A DNA stretch of 64,000 nucleotides from Bacteroidales bacterium (GCA_028708425.1 JAQVYY010000002.1:104626-168625); one strand, 5' to 3'. Shown: positions 27,223-35,429, counted from the stretch's first letter. The notes: generated from the letters alone by a model not told the origin. Made by a program: numbers and translations.

Positions 27223-27720
27223 ATGATAGCAACAGATTTTAACACCGCACTTATTGAGCTTGAACCAAATCTTGAGAGATTTGCCTATAGTTTAACTGCC
27301 AACTCTGAGGATGCTAACGATTTACTTCAGGAAACTTACCTAAAGGCGTTGACCTATAGGGATAAGTTCGAGGATAATACCAATTTAAAAGCCTGGGCTT
27401 TTACCATAATGAAGAATACATTTATTAATAACTACCGCAAGGCCGTAAAGCAGCGCACCACTTTTGATTCTAGTGATAATCAGTATCTTATAAATGGTCG
27501 TGCTCACGATGAAGGACCCGATTCAACCTATTCGCATAGCGAAATTAGCCAGAAAGTTAATGAGTTGGATGATGATTTTCGTATTCCTTTTCAGATGCAT
27601 ACATCAGGATATAAGTATAAGGAGATTGCCGAAAAGTTGAACCTGAAAATTGGTACGGTTAAGAGTCGTATCTTCTTTTCGCGCCAGAAACTTAAGGATG
27701 CTTTACCTGATTATCAATAA
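27223..27720 (+). CDS. RNA polymerase ECF-type sigma factor
   Basis: 165 residues. Region 2 is at about 10-80 (EDANDLLQETYLKALTY and NLKAWAFTIMKNTFINNYRK) and region 4 at about 110-162 (IPFQMHTSGYKYKEIAEKLNLKIGTVKSRIFFSRQKL, a helix-turn-helix that reads the -35 region). There is no sigma 1.1 or region 3, so it is an extracytoplasmic-function sigma factor. No anti-sigma factor is next to it; downstream lie a terminator and tRNA genes on the other strand. Orphan ECF factors of this compact type with SRIFFSRQKL are common in Bacteroidota. The regulon cannot be deduced here. Confidence 0.93.
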   Translation: MIATDFNTALIELEPNLERFAYSLTANSEDANDLLQETYLKALTYRDKFEDNTNLKAWAFTIMKNTFINNYRKAVKQRTTFDSSDNQYLINGRAHDEGPDSTYSHSEISQKVNELDDDFRIPFQMHTSGYKYKEIAEKLNLKIGTVKSRIFFSRQKLKDALPDYQ

Positions 27721-27810
27721 AAGTTTCAGTTTTTCAGATTGGGTTTAAAGGTTTGTTAAATTCATGTTACCCCGGCATAGGGTTCACATTCATATAGTTG
27801 TAAAAAAACA

Positions 27811-27844
27811 AAAACCCCAGCTGATAATTATCAGCTGGGGTTTT
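27811..27844. terminator. Bidirectional terminator, sigma gene / tRNA-Leu
   Basis: AAAACCCCAGCTGATAA and its complement TTATCAGCTGGGGTTTT: perfect stem with A runs before and T runs after, so it can end both the plus-strand sigma gene and the minus-strand tRNA transcript. Confidence 0.9.
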
Positions 27845-27854
27845 GTAATTTTAG

Positions 27855-27939
27855 TACCCGGAGCCGGGATTGAACCGGCACGGCCGCAATGGCCACAGGA
27901 TTTTAAGTCCTGCGTGTCTACCAATTCCACCACCCGGGC
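27855..27939 (-). tRNA. tRNA-Leu (UAA anticodon)
   Basis: 85 bases, read on the minus strand: GCCCGGG acceptor start, GTGGAATTGGTAGACAC D arm, anticodon stem AGGACT-TAA-AATCCT, long variable arm, GTTCAATCC T loop, acceptor end TCCGGGT plus A. CCA is not encoded. Confidence 0.95.
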
Positions 27940-27970
27940 CCATTATTACGAAAAGGAAAGTATTGATAGA

Positions 27971-27995
27971 AAAAAAGCGGATAATTCCGCTTTTT
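27971..27995 (-). terminator. Hairpin between tRNA-Gly and tRNA-Leu
   Basis: AAAAAGCGGA ATTA-like centre and TCCGCTTTTT form a short stem with a T run on either strand. It may act as a processing site or partial terminator within the tRNA transcript. Confidence 0.55.
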
Positions 27996-28002
27996 ACAAT
28001 TG

Positions 28003-28075
28003 AGCGGAAAACGAGACTCGAACTCGCGACCCCAACCTTGGCAAGGTTGTGCTCTACCAACTGAGCTATTTCCGC
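28003..28075 (-). tRNA. tRNA-Gly (GCC anticodon)
   Basis: 73 bases on the minus strand: GCGGAAATAGCTCAGTTGG, anticodon loop CTTGCCAAG with GCC, GTTCGAGTC T loop, acceptor end TTTCCGC plus T. CCA is not encoded. Confidence 0.95.
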
Positions 28076-28120
28076 ATTATTTCAAATATTTCTCGGTGCA
28101 AATTCCCTCATTTGCGTTTG

Positions 28121-28152
28121 CAAAAGTATCGCATTTTACTAAATCAACCAAA
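28121..28152 (-). promoter_or_regulatory. Promoter of the tRNA-Gly/tRNA-Leu unit
   Basis: On the minus strand TTTG (28152-28149), a 20-base spacer, then TACTTTTG (28128-28121). The predicted start is about 40 bases ahead of tRNA-Gly, and the transcript would run through tRNA-Leu to the terminator at 27811. Confidence 0.7.
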
Positions 28153-28401
28153 AAAAACGCCATCTTTTTTACCTTATGCCATTAAATAAACATTTCACCA
28201 TTGATTATCTGATGGTTGTAATCGTAGTAAATGTGCACAAACCAATCTTTTCGTGCATTTTATGGGTCAAAAGTTTAAAGGTTGGTTATGATTCTGGGTT
28301 TAAAATGCAAAAAACTAAAAAAATAACTGGATTGATACGCGATCGAGGATATTATTGGCAATGTTTTTTTTATAAATCTTATTTAGTCGTTATTGGAGGT
28401 T

Positions 28402-28431
28402 CCAATTATTTATTTTAATAATTGGGGTTAA
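28402..28431 (+). repeat. Interspersed repeat, copy 5 (right-end hairpin)
   Basis: CCAATTATT, six bases, AATAATTGGGGTTAA: right end of the family only. Confidence 0.8.
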
Positions 28432-28573
28432 CGCCCTGAAAGGGCAGGTAAGCAGGGCAGAAATATGTTCAATGATAATTACAAATTATTACGCCTAAAC
28501 AACCAGGGGCGTTAGCCCTGTTATCTTCGTAGAAAGAAATATGCGTAGTTCGATTAAGGGGCGTAGCCCTGTC
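28432..28573 (+). repeat. GGGCGTTAGCCCTGTTA module between two repeat ends
   Basis: Contains ACGCCCTGAAAGGGC near 28432 and two related units, AGGGGCGTTAGCCCTGTTAT (28505-28524) and AGGGGCGTAGCCCTGTCAT (28557-28575), each able to form a small GGGC/GCCC hairpin. Confidence 0.65.
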
Positions 28574-28600
28574 ATTACTCCAATGAGTAGTTGGGGTTAA
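28574..28600 (+). repeat. Interspersed repeat, copy 6 (right-end hairpin)
   Basis: ATTACTCcaatGAGTAGTTGGGGTTAA: a diverged right end in the same polarity as copy 5. Confidence 0.75.
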
Positions 28601-28711
28601 TTTAATTTGTGAAATTTGGCCTATCAGCATACGTTATATAATCAAAGTTTTTATTAATTTTACTGGTAATAAATTCCGAAAATTCGAAGAGAATAATTAA
28701 TCATATTTACT

Positions 28712-29608
28712 ATGGGTAAAAAAGTTGCTTTAGCCTTATCCAGCGGAGGAGCCCGTGGGCTTGTGCATGTTGGTGTTATTAATGAAATAGAAAAGCGTGG
28801 GTACGAAATTGTTTCCCTTTCGGGAAGTTCCATGGGTGCTTTGGTTGGCGGTATGTATGCTGTGGGCACATTGTCTGGCTTTAAATCTTGGGCCGAAAAT
28901 TTGTCGAAGATGGATGTTTTGGGTTTAATAGACTTTACCCTGGGAGCAAGCGGGTTTATTAAGGGCGAAAAAATCTTCGATGAGATGATGAAGCTGGGAT
29001 TTATTCCTGAAAAGAATATTGAGGAGCTGCAAAAGCCAATGGTTGTTCTGGCAACCGATGTAATTGCTAGCGAAGAGATTGTTTACGATAACGGTAGCTT
29101 AGCGCATGCACTAAGGGCATCTATTTCAATTCCTGGTGTTTTTACTCCTGTAAAGGCCTCCGATGCATTGCTGGTTGATGGGGGCGTTTTTAATCCTTTG
29201 CCCATTAAGCATCTAAAATCCAGTAATGCAGACTTAATAATTGCTGTGGATGTTAACGCAATGATACCATACGAAAACCCTGAATCGGCAGCGGTTAAGC
29301 ATGAGGAGTCGGAGGAGGATAAATCGACCTTTGACCAGCTAAAAGAGAAGTGGTACGAGTTTTTTGAGGGCGACGAGAAGAAAAAACTTCAGAAAACCAA
29401 CAAGTTGGGGTATGTAGATATGCTTCATCGTGTTATTCAGATAATGATGAATACCATGACCAAGCAGGCTTTAAAGGATAACCCGCCCGATGTGTTGATT
29501 AGTACATCAAAGGATGCTTGTGGCGTTTTTGAGTTTTATAGAGCCAAAGAAATCATTGCCTTAGGCGAGCGGGCATGTGCTAAGGCACTCGATGAGGCTG
29601 GTTTATAG
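28712..29608 (+). CDS. Patatin-like phospholipase family protein
   Basis: 298 residues, RssA/NTE-type cytoplasmic patatin. The oxyanion loop SGGARGLVHVG is at 11-21, the nucleophile Ser40 in GSSMG (38-42), and the catalytic Asp in LLVDGGVFNPLP; the Ser-Asp dyad is complete. It is predicted to hydrolyse acyl esters of phospholipids or lysophospholipids. It has no signal peptide. Its stop overlaps the convergent rlmB gene by 6 bases. The middle region (about 195-230) is unusually rich in Glu and Lys and is probably a flexible insertion. Confidence 0.92.
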   Translation: MGKKVALALSSGGARGLVHVGVINEIEKRGYEIVSLSGSSMGALVGGMYAVGTLSGFKSWAENLSKMDVLGLIDFTLGASGFIKGEKIFDEMMKLGFIPEKNIEELQKPMVVLATDVIASEEIVYDNGSLAHALRASISIPGVFTPVKASDALLVDGGVFNPLPIKHLKSSNADLIIAVDVNAMIPYENPESAAVKHEESEEDKSTFDQLKEKWYEFFEGDEKKKLQKTNKLGYVDMLHRVIQIMMNTMTKQALKDNPPDVLISTSKDACGVFEFYRAKEIIALGERACAKALDEAGL

Positions 29609-30346
29609 TCCACGCTGCCTAATTACCTCATACATTATTAGTGCCGAGGCAACCGAAACGTTGAGCGAGTTTATCTTCCCTTTAATGGGAATGGCAACCA
29701 GCTCATCGGCCATTTTTAGGGTGCTTTCCGATAATCCTTTCTCCTCGGAACCCATTACAACAGCAATTGGGCCATCAAGCTTGGCGTTTGTGTATAGATT
29801 TTCTGTTTTTTCGGTGGCTGCCGCAATTTTTACACCCGATAGTTGTAGGAACGACAGGGTCGATTTTAAGCTGTTAACCCGACAAATGGGTATATGGTGT
29901 ATTGCCCCTGCCGACGTTTTTACCGCATCGGCACCTATGCGAGCCGAACCTTTTGTTGGGAATACAATTGCATGGGCACCAGCACATTCGGCACTTCGTA
30001 CAATAGCCCCAAAGTTACGCACATCGGTTACGCTATCGAGGATTACAATAAAAGGGGTTTCGCCCCTTTCCCAAACACGGGTAACAACCTCTTCGATGGG
30101 GGCAAAGTCAACGGGTGAGATGTAGGCTATAACTCCCTGATGGTTGCGGTTGCCATACTTACCAAACTTTTCGGCAGGGACGTATTGTGGTGCAATACCC
30201 CGGTTGCGCAGAAGCGTTAATAGTTCGTGAATAAGCTCTCCGCCGAGCCCCTTTTTTATGATTACCTTGTCAATTTCTTTACCCGAATTAATGGCTTCTA
30301 TTAACGGCCTGATGCCGTATATGGTGTCCGACGTTTTTTGTCTCAT
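29603..30346 (-). CDS. rlmB: 23S rRNA 2'-O-methyltransferase, RlmB/TrmH (SPOUT) family
   Basis: 247 residues from the ATG at 30346 (MRQKTSDTIYGIRPLIEAI, the usual start of this family); an ATG at 30367 adds seven residues. The N-terminal substrate-binding domain (about 8-80) is followed by the SPOUT knot: LDSVTDVRNFGAIVRSAECAG (motif 1), VVMGSEEKGLS (motif 2) and IPIKGKINSLNVSVASALIMYE (motif 3). RlmB uses S-adenosylmethionine to methylate a guanosine in the 23S rRNA peptidyl-transferase region. The exact nucleotide is assigned by family only. It converges with the patatin gene. Confidence 0.92.
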   Translation of the reverse strand: MRQKTSDTIYGIRPLIEAINSGKEIDKVIIKKGLGGELIHELLTLLRNRGIAPQYVPAEKFGKYGNRNHQGVIAYISPVDFAPIEEVVTRVWERGETPFIVILDSVTDVRNFGAIVRSAECAGAHAIVFPTKGSARIGADAVKTSAGAIHHIPICRVNSLKSTLSFLQLSGVKIAAATEKTENLYTNAKLDGPIAVVMGSEEKGLSESTLKMADELVAIPIKGKINSLNVSVASALIMYEVIRQRGL

Positions 30347-30457
30347 GTTACTGTTCTTATGGTGCATAAAAATATTTTTTTTCTTGAAGCGTTGCTTGGC
30401 TTGTAATGGCTAGGTTAACTTTCTAAACCGGTAACTTTATAACGAGATTAATTTTCC

Positions 30458-30555
30458 TTAGCCCGCATTATTCATCAAATTTGTAAAAGATGATTGTAAA
30501 TGGGGGTTAGTCGTGGTCCGAAACAGCAATTATTCCAACAAATAATTGGGGCTAA
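30458..30555 (+). repeat. Interspersed repeat, copy 7 (short form)
   Basis: TTAGCCCGCATTATTCATC left hairpin, central deletion, right hairpin ending GGGGCTAA. The right end supplies the TAG stop of the minus-strand ABC-F gene, as copy 3 does for apbE. Confidence 0.9.
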
Positions 30556-32492
30556 TCCTCCTCTTGTAAAATATCCAGCTCGTAGTGTAGCTGTTCCCAC
30601 TTGTGCATCGTTTTGTTTAGCTTTGTTTTTAGTGCCTCGTATTCAGCAAAAAAATCATCGTTTATACAGGCATTCGCTGGATTACAGAGAATAGTATCCT
30701 TTTCGGCAATTTGTTCCTCCAGGGTATTAATTTTGGTTTCAACTTTCTCAATTTGCGAGGTTACTTTTCTAATAATTCTATCCTGCTCCTTACGGTTTAG
30801 CCACTCCTGTTTCCTGTTTGAGATCCCTGAGTTAGACTTCTCCGATCTTTCTGCTTCCTTTCGGGTCTCTAGCTCTTTTAAGTTCTCGAGCTTACGCTTT
30901 TCCAAGAAATTATATATCCCGCCTAAATGTTCCTTAACGTTTCCGTCGCGGAATTCATATACTTTCGACACTAATCCATCTAAGAACTCCCTGTCGTGCG
31001 ATACAACGATTACCGTACCCTTAAAATTAATCAAAGCCTCCTTAAGTATATCTTTCGAGCGCATATCCAGATGGTTGGTTGGCTCGTCGAGAACAAGCAG
31101 GTTATAGGGTTGCAGCATAAGTTTAACCATTGCCAGCCTGTTACGTTCGCCACCCGATAGCACCGAAACCCTCTTATCTACATCTTCGCCTCGGAAAAGG
31201 AACGCACCTAAAATATCCCGTATTTTGGTGCGAATTTCGCCAACCGCAACCCGGTCAATTGTCTCTAGTACCGTGTTGTTTGGGTTCATTAGTTCGTCCT
31301 GATTTTGAGCAAAGTAGCCAATGCTTACGTTATGCCCAATTTTCAGCTCGCCTTGGTAGTCAATTTCCCCAATAATAATTTTGCTAAGGGTTGTTTTACC
31401 CTCGCCATTACGCCCGACAAAAGCAACTTTCTCGCCCCTTAGGATATCGAAATTTGCATCCGAAAAAACGGTGTTGCTGCCATAAGCCTTGCTAACATCG
31501 TTAACTTTAACCACTAAATCGCCGGCTCGGGGTGCCTCTGGGAAACGAATGTTAAGAGCACTGTTGTCCTCGTCATCAATTTCAATAATATCTAGCTTTT
31601 CCAGCTGCTTTATTCTCGATTGCACCTGGTTGGCCTTGGTGGCCTTGTAGCGAAATCGTTCAATAAATTCTTTGGTTTCTCCAATCTGTTTCTGCTGATT
31701 TTTATAAGCAGCCAGCTGCTGCTGTCTACGTTCGTTGCGAAGTTCCACGTATTTTGAGTAGGGAACTTTATAGTCATATGCCCTACCCAGCGACAGCTCA
31801 ATGGTTCTATCGGTAACATTATCTAAAAATGCCCGGTCGTGAGATATAAGAATTAGCGCCCCAGAATAGGCCTTTAGATAATCTTCAAACCAGCCAATTG
31901 ATTCTATATCTAGATGATTAGTAGGCTCATCGAGGAGTAAGATATTTGGTTCTCGTAGCAGTATTTTGGCCAGTTCAATTCGCATGCGCCACCCACCGCT
32001 GAATTCTGAAGTTGGGCGTGAAAAATCGGTTCGTTTAAAACCAAGTCCAGTTAATGTAACCTCCGCCTTAGCATCGAGGCTCTCACCACCTAGTAGGCTA
32101 AAACGTTCGCTTTTTTCAGCCAATGAGTTAATTAATTCAGCGTACTCTTCCGATTCGTAATCGGTTCGTTGCTCTATTTCCTTTGATATTTTTTTAATAT
32201 CTTTTGTTAGCTTCAGAATATCGCTAAAAGCGGTCATGGTTTCATCAATCACGCTGCGCGAGTTGGCTACATCCATTTGTTGGGGTAGGTAGCCTATGGC
32301 TAGGTCGCGCGGTACGCTAATCTCCCCGCTCGAGGGGGGCATTTCGCCAATAATTAGTTTTAGTAGGGTCGATTTCCCTGCCCCGTTCTTACCAACAAGG
32401 CCAACCCGCTCCTTTGGGGCAACCAACAAGCTGACATCGTTAAAAAGATTAAAACCACCGAACGAAACTGTTACCTGACTGAGTGATACCAT
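30552..32492 (-). CDS. ABC-F family ATPase (ribosome-associated)
   Basis: 646 residues with two ABC domains and no membrane segments. Walker A motifs are GLVGKNGAGKST and FVGRNGEGKTT, signatures are EFSGGWRMR and VLSGGERNR, and both Walker B motifs are LLLDEPTNHLD or LVLDEPTNHLD. Between them is the P-site tRNA interaction linker (about 250-300, basic, coiled), and the C-terminal extension (about 560-646) is a predicted coiled coil. ABC-F proteins act on the ribosome in translation rescue or antibiotic protection; this one looks like the housekeeping YdiF/Uup group. The start at 32492 is chosen because the promoter's transcription start would fall near 32510, after the longer ATG at 32519. 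Confidence 0.94.
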   Translation of the reverse strand: MVSLSQVTVSFGGFNLFNDVSLLVAPKERVGLVGKNGAGKSTLLKLIIGEMPPSSGEISVPRDLAIGYLPQQMDVANSRSVIDETMTAFSDILKLTKDIKKISKEIEQRTDYESEEYAELINSLAEKSERFSLLGGESLDAKAEVTLTGLGFKRTDFSRPTSEFSGGWRMRIELAKILLREPNILLLDEPTNHLDIESIGWFEDYLKAYSGALILISHDRAFLDNVTDRTIELSLGRAYDYKVPYSKYVELRNERRQQQLAAYKNQQKQIGETKEFIERFRYKATKANQVQSRIKQLEKLDIIEIDDEDNSALNIRFPEAPRAGDLVVKVNDVSKAYGSNTVFSDANFDILRGEKVAFVGRNGEGKTTLSKIIIGEIDYQGELKIGHNVSIGYFAQNQDELMNPNNTVLETIDRVAVGEIRTKIRDILGAFLFRGEDVDKRVSVLSGGERNRLAMVKLMLQPYNLLVLDEPTNHLDMRSKDILKEALINFKGTVIVVSHDREFLDGLVSKVYEFRDGNVKEHLGGIYNFLEKRKLENLKELETRKEAERSEKSNSGISNRKQEWLNRKEQDRIIRKVTSQIEKVETKINTLEEQIAEKDTILCNPANACINDDFFAEYEALKTKLNKTMHKWEQLHYELDILQEED

Positions 32493-32516
32493 GTTATAAA
32501 AGATTTGTACAGTTTG

Positions 32517-32547
32517 CAAAAGTACTAAAAATTAGACGATTAGCAAG
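32517..32547 (-). promoter_or_regulatory. Promoter of the ABC-F gene
   Basis: On the minus strand CTTG (32547-32544), a 19-base spacer, then TACTTTTG (32524-32517), about 25 bases before the ATG at 32492. Confidence 0.65.
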
Positions 32548-32583
32548 ATGTTTGCGCTTACCTTAATATATAAATAAATCTGT

Positions 32584-32610
32584 ATTATTAATCCGAATAA
32601 TTGGGGTTAA
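32584..32610 (+). repeat. Interspersed repeat, copy 8 (right-end hairpin)
   Basis: ATTATTaatccGAATAATTGGGGTTAA: right end only, same polarity as the other copies, 21 bases from the MITE-like element. Confidence 0.8.
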
Positions 32611-32631
32611 GGTATTGCTACTCTTATTTTG

Positions 32632-32888
32632 AATCATTATTGTCCGGTAAAAACAAAGTTAAACATTATAGATTCTTCGCTTCACTGCGTTTCGCTATGA
32701 AACGTATGTTCGACAAAACCGTTGAAAATAGAAATGGCTTTGTCAATGACAAATGTTTAGCTTTTAGGGGAGGGCTTGGCTAGCGGCGAAGCCGCTAGCC
32801 AAGCCCTCCCCTCCCAAATATAACTCAACGCCCTGTCATTCCGACCGTAGGGAGGAATCTATAAATATTAACCGGACACCAATGATTT
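32632..32888 (-). mobile_element. MITE-like element with TGTCCGGT ends, copy 2 (inverted)
   Basis: 257 bases. The ends AATCATTATTGTCCGGTAA and the complement of AATCATTGGTGTCCGGTTAA are near-perfect inverted repeats. It is a reverse-complement copy of 13662-13915, including the 21-base-arm hairpin (32767-32787 and 32791-32811). An ORF across 32601-32783 is an accident of the element. Confidence 0.88.
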
Positions 32889-33196
32889 TGAATACTGCTT
32901 TGTAAAACTAGAATACACCTAAAGCTCTTTTTCGATAAATCTTAGGCAGTTACGCTGGGTTTATTTATAGTTTTTTTATTATCCCAAAACCAAAGGCAGC
33001 GAGCTATAGCTAATCGAACAAAAAAATGTAACTTTGTCACACTAAATAGGTGGGTACCCCAAGTATGCCTTGCCTCAAAAAAATGGTGAGTCGTGCGGGG
33101 TATTTTGTTATAAGGTGCTATAAATACTTTTCACTGTACCAAGGGTAATTATTGATTGCTTGTCATATTATTAATCTCTTAAACAGTATTATTATA

Positions 33197-33952
33197 ATGA
33201 AAACAGCATTAGTAACAGGAGCAACAGCGGGCATTGGTCGCTCAACGGCTTTGCTCCTTGCAAAGAATGGTTATAGAATTATTATAGCTGGTCGTAGAAA
33301 CGACCGCCTTCAGGAGTTGAAAAAAGAAGTTGAGCAGGCGCATAAGCAAAGCGTTTTCACGCTTAATTTCGATATTCGAAACCGAGAAGATGTTGAAAAA
33401 GCCATAACCCGATTGCCAACCGAATGGCAAACAATAGATGTTTTGGTCAATAATGCGGGTTTGGCTGCCGGATTAAAGCCCATACAAAGTGGGCTGGTTG
33501 CCGATTGGGAGCAGATGATTGATACCAATGTAAAGGGGTTGCTTTATATTTCGCAAATAGTTATAAATAAGATGATTGAAAACGGCAGCGGCCATGTTGT
33601 AAATATTGGATCAACGGCTGGCGTACAAGCCTACGAAAATGGCAATGTTTACTGCGCTACTAAGCATGCAGTGCATGCACTTTCGCAAGGTATGCGCATC
33701 GATTTGCTCAAGCACGGTATTAAAGTTACCGAGATTAGGCCAGGGTTGGCCGAAACCGAATTCTCGTTGGTGCGTTTTAAGGGCGATGCCGATTCTGCCA
33801 AAAAACCATACCTTGGTTTGGTTCCTCTTTCTCCCGACGATATTGCTGAAACTATACTGTTTGCTGTTACTCGTCCGCCCCATGTAAATATCAACGATTT
33901 GGAAATTACACCAACTGCCCAAGCTAGCTCGTACTACGTTTTTAGGCAGTAG
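33197..33952 (+). CDS. SDR family NAD(P)-dependent oxidoreductase (YdfG-like)
   Basis: 251 residues from the ATG at 33197, where MKTALVTGATAGIG begins the Rossmann fold; the ATG at 33152 would add 15 hydrophobic residues with no family match. Nucleotide-binding motif TGATAGIG, the NNAG motif (VLVNNAGLAAG), catalytic Ser in VVNIGSTAG and YxxxK in YCATK are all present. AGRRNDR after the second strand suggests NADP preference. It resembles the YdfG 3-hydroxy-acid/serine dehydrogenase group (IRPGLAETEFS, FKGD). It is followed 33 bases later by an Ldh2-type dehydrogenase, so the two may form a unit acting on hydroxy acids; the substrate is unproven. Confidence 0.92.
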   Translation: MKTALVTGATAGIGRSTALLLAKNGYRIIIAGRRNDRLQELKKEVEQAHKQSVFTLNFDIRNREDVEKAITRLPTEWQTIDVLVNNAGLAAGLKPIQSGLVADWEQMIDTNVKGLLYISQIVINKMIENGSGHVVNIGSTAGVQAYENGNVYCATKHAVHALSQGMRIDLLKHGIKVTEIRPGLAETEFSLVRFKGDADSAKKPYLGLVPLSPDDIAETILFAVTRPPHVNINDLEITPTAQASSYYVFRQ

Positions 33953-33985
33953 TGAAAATATCCGTTAACCCATTTATTTGTTAAT

Positions 33986-35062
33986 ATGAACTACAGCCAT
34001 AAAGAGATAGAACAATTTGTTGAGAAACTTTTTACTGCAATGGGGTGTTCCAAAAGCGACGCATCAAGCGTTGCCGAGGTGCTAATTGCTGCCGAATTAA
34101 GGGGTATCCCCTCGCATGGATTATTGCGAGTGAAAGATTACTACGCTATGGTTAAAGCGCAACGAATTAACACAACCCCCGAGGTTCGTATTTTGCACCA
34201 AACCCCATCTACTGCAACTGTTGATGGGGGTAATGCGCTTGGCCCTGTAGCGGCTAAAAAATCGATGCAGATTGCCATTGAGAAAGCCAAAACTGCTGGT
34301 ACAGGATGGGTTGCTACTAACAATACAAACCATTTTGGTATAGCTGGGTTTTATTCACTCATGGCGCTTGAGCACAACATGATTGGCATTGCGCTAACCA
34401 ATGCTAACCCCTTGGTTGCACCAACGTATAGTGCCGATAGGTTGCTGGGTACAAACCCTATAGCGGTGGCAATTCCAACCCAGAACCAACCACCATTTGT
34501 GGCCGATTTTGCCACAACGCCAGTGGCCAGAGGTAAACTGGCTATAAAGTCAAAGCTGGGCCAAGAGATACCTGTTGGCTTGGTTCAGGATAAGGATGGA
34601 AACCCCACCACCCACCCTGGAGCCATTGAGCAGGGAGGCGCAATACTAACTCTGGGCGGGAATGGTGTGGCTCTTGGCGGTCATAAGGGATTTTGTATTA
34701 CGGCACTGGTTGATATTTTTTCATCGGTTCTTTCTGGAGCAAATTTTGGCCCATTTGTGCCACCTCAGGTGGCATATTTGCCCGTATTGCAGCAAACAGT
34801 GGGCAAAGGGCTTGGCCATTTCTTTGGTGCAATGCGTATTGATGCTTTTCGTTCTGCCGAGGAATTTAAACTATCTATGGACGATTGGATAGCAACATTC
34901 AGAAATGCTAAGGCTGCGCAAAATCAAGCGGGAGTAGTTATTCCGGGCGACCCCGAAAGAGAAAGCGAAGCAATAAAATTGAAGCAGGGAATATCAATAA
35001 TTCCTGCAATACTAAACGACCTTAATGCCATTGCTTCTGAATTGAAAGTTCGTCCATTATAA
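33986..35062 (+). CDS. Malate/lactate/ureidoglycolate dehydrogenase (Ldh2 family)
   Basis: 358 residues, the normal length of the family, which is unrelated to classical lactate dehydrogenases. It is NAD(P)-dependent and cytoplasmic, oxidising a 2-hydroxy acid. Family features: GIPSHGLLRVKDY near the N terminus (His at the active site), TVDGGNALGPVAAKKSM, ATNNTNHFGIAGFYS, TNANPLVAPT, GTNPIAVAIPT, and GGHKGFCITALVDIFSSVLSGA. The C-terminal IPGDPERE is also typical. Malate, lactate and ureidoglycolate members cannot be told apart by eye. It probably shares a transcript with the SDR gene. Confidence 0.92.
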   Translation: MNYSHKEIEQFVEKLFTAMGCSKSDASSVAEVLIAAELRGIPSHGLLRVKDYYAMVKAQRINTTPEVRILHQTPSTATVDGGNALGPVAAKKSMQIAIEKAKTAGTGWVATNNTNHFGIAGFYSLMALEHNMIGIALTNANPLVAPTYSADRLLGTNPIAVAIPTQNQPPFVADFATTPVARGKLAIKSKLGQEIPVGLVQDKDGNPTTHPGAIEQGGAILTLGGNGVALGGHKGFCITALVDIFSSVLSGANFGPFVPPQVAYLPVLQQTVGKGLGHFFGAMRIDAFRSAEEFKLSMDDWIATFRNAKAAQNQAGVVIPGDPERESEAIKLKQGISIIPAILNDLNAIASELKVRPL

Positions 35063-35063
35063 G

Positions 35064-35088
35064 AGAGGTTGGGGGATTCTCTTTTTTA
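35064..35088 (+). terminator. Weak terminator after the Ldh2 gene
   Basis: AGAGA, 11-base loop, TCTCT followed by six Ts. Confidence 0.45.
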
Positions 35089-35174
35089 GTGATTTATCTC
35101 ATTATGATTGCGAGTTATTTTGAAATTTGGAAACCTCTTTTTTGTGATATTTAGGTTATATTTACACAACCATA

Positions 35175-35252
35175 TTATCCCGCATTATTCGTTAAAGTTG
35201 AATGCATATGCGGGTTGGAGACAGCAATTATTCGAATAAATAATTGGGGTTA
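35175..35252 (+). repeat. Interspersed repeat, copy 9 (short form, 78 bp)
   Basis: TTATCCCGCATTATTCGTTAA left hairpin, GGAGACAG junction, right hairpin ending GGGGTTA. The central part is deleted. Confidence 0.88.
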
Positions 35253-35279
35253 TAACCACTTTTTTAAATATCTTATAAA

Positions 35280-35429
35280 ATGTTTCATATGTTTAAGGGT
35301 AATTTTTTTCGAAATATACTTATAATTGTGTTGCTTTTAGTGTTAAGCATAATTACTCTATCATGTAATAGAAATATTCCTTGTCCCGCTTATGCGGAAA
35401 ATGATTATCAAACTGAAGATAATGTTTAG
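35280..35429 (+). CDS. Tiny lipoprotein with CPAY motif, paralogue 1
   Basis: 49 residues. N-terminal FRNILIIVLLLVLSIITLSC is a lipoprotein signal with lipobox TLSC. The mature part is only about 17 residues: CNRNIPCPAYAENDYQTED with a second Cys in PCPAY, and an acidic tail. The next ORF encodes the same layout (Cys, 3-5 residues, CPAY, acidic or polar tail), which argues that both are real genes. Role unknown; likely a membrane-anchored peptide. An alternative ATG lies three codons in. Confidence 0.6.
   Translation: MFHMFKGNFFRNILIIVLLLVLSIITLSCNRNIPCPAYAENDYQTEDNV

Larger units (their letters stand above)
28153..28711. other. Intergenic region with a composite repeat
   Basis: No gene is supported; an 80-codon ORF at 28176-28418 has no recognisable features. 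The right half is a composite block flanked by two ends of the interspersed repeat (28402-28431 and 28574-28600) with GGGCGTTAGCCCTGTTA-type units between. Confidence 0.65.
32548..33196. other. Intergenic region carrying repeat elements
   Basis: Holds a half copy of the interspersed repeat (32584-32610) and the inverted second MITE-like element (32632-32888). 32889-33196 is A/T-rich; TAACTTTG at 33029-33036 could be a -7 element but lies 160 bases from the next gene. No gene was seen. Confidence 0.7.

Noticed and set aside
27764..28064. ORFs across the tRNA-Leu/tRNA-Gly genes
   Set aside because: They are translations of tRNA sequence.
28176..28418. 80-codon ORF in the tRNA-patatin spacer
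   Set aside because: No start signal, no recognisable domain, and it runs into a repeat end.
32601..32783. 60-codon ORF
   Set aside because: It lies in the MITE-like element and depends on its hairpin; the other copy does not keep it.
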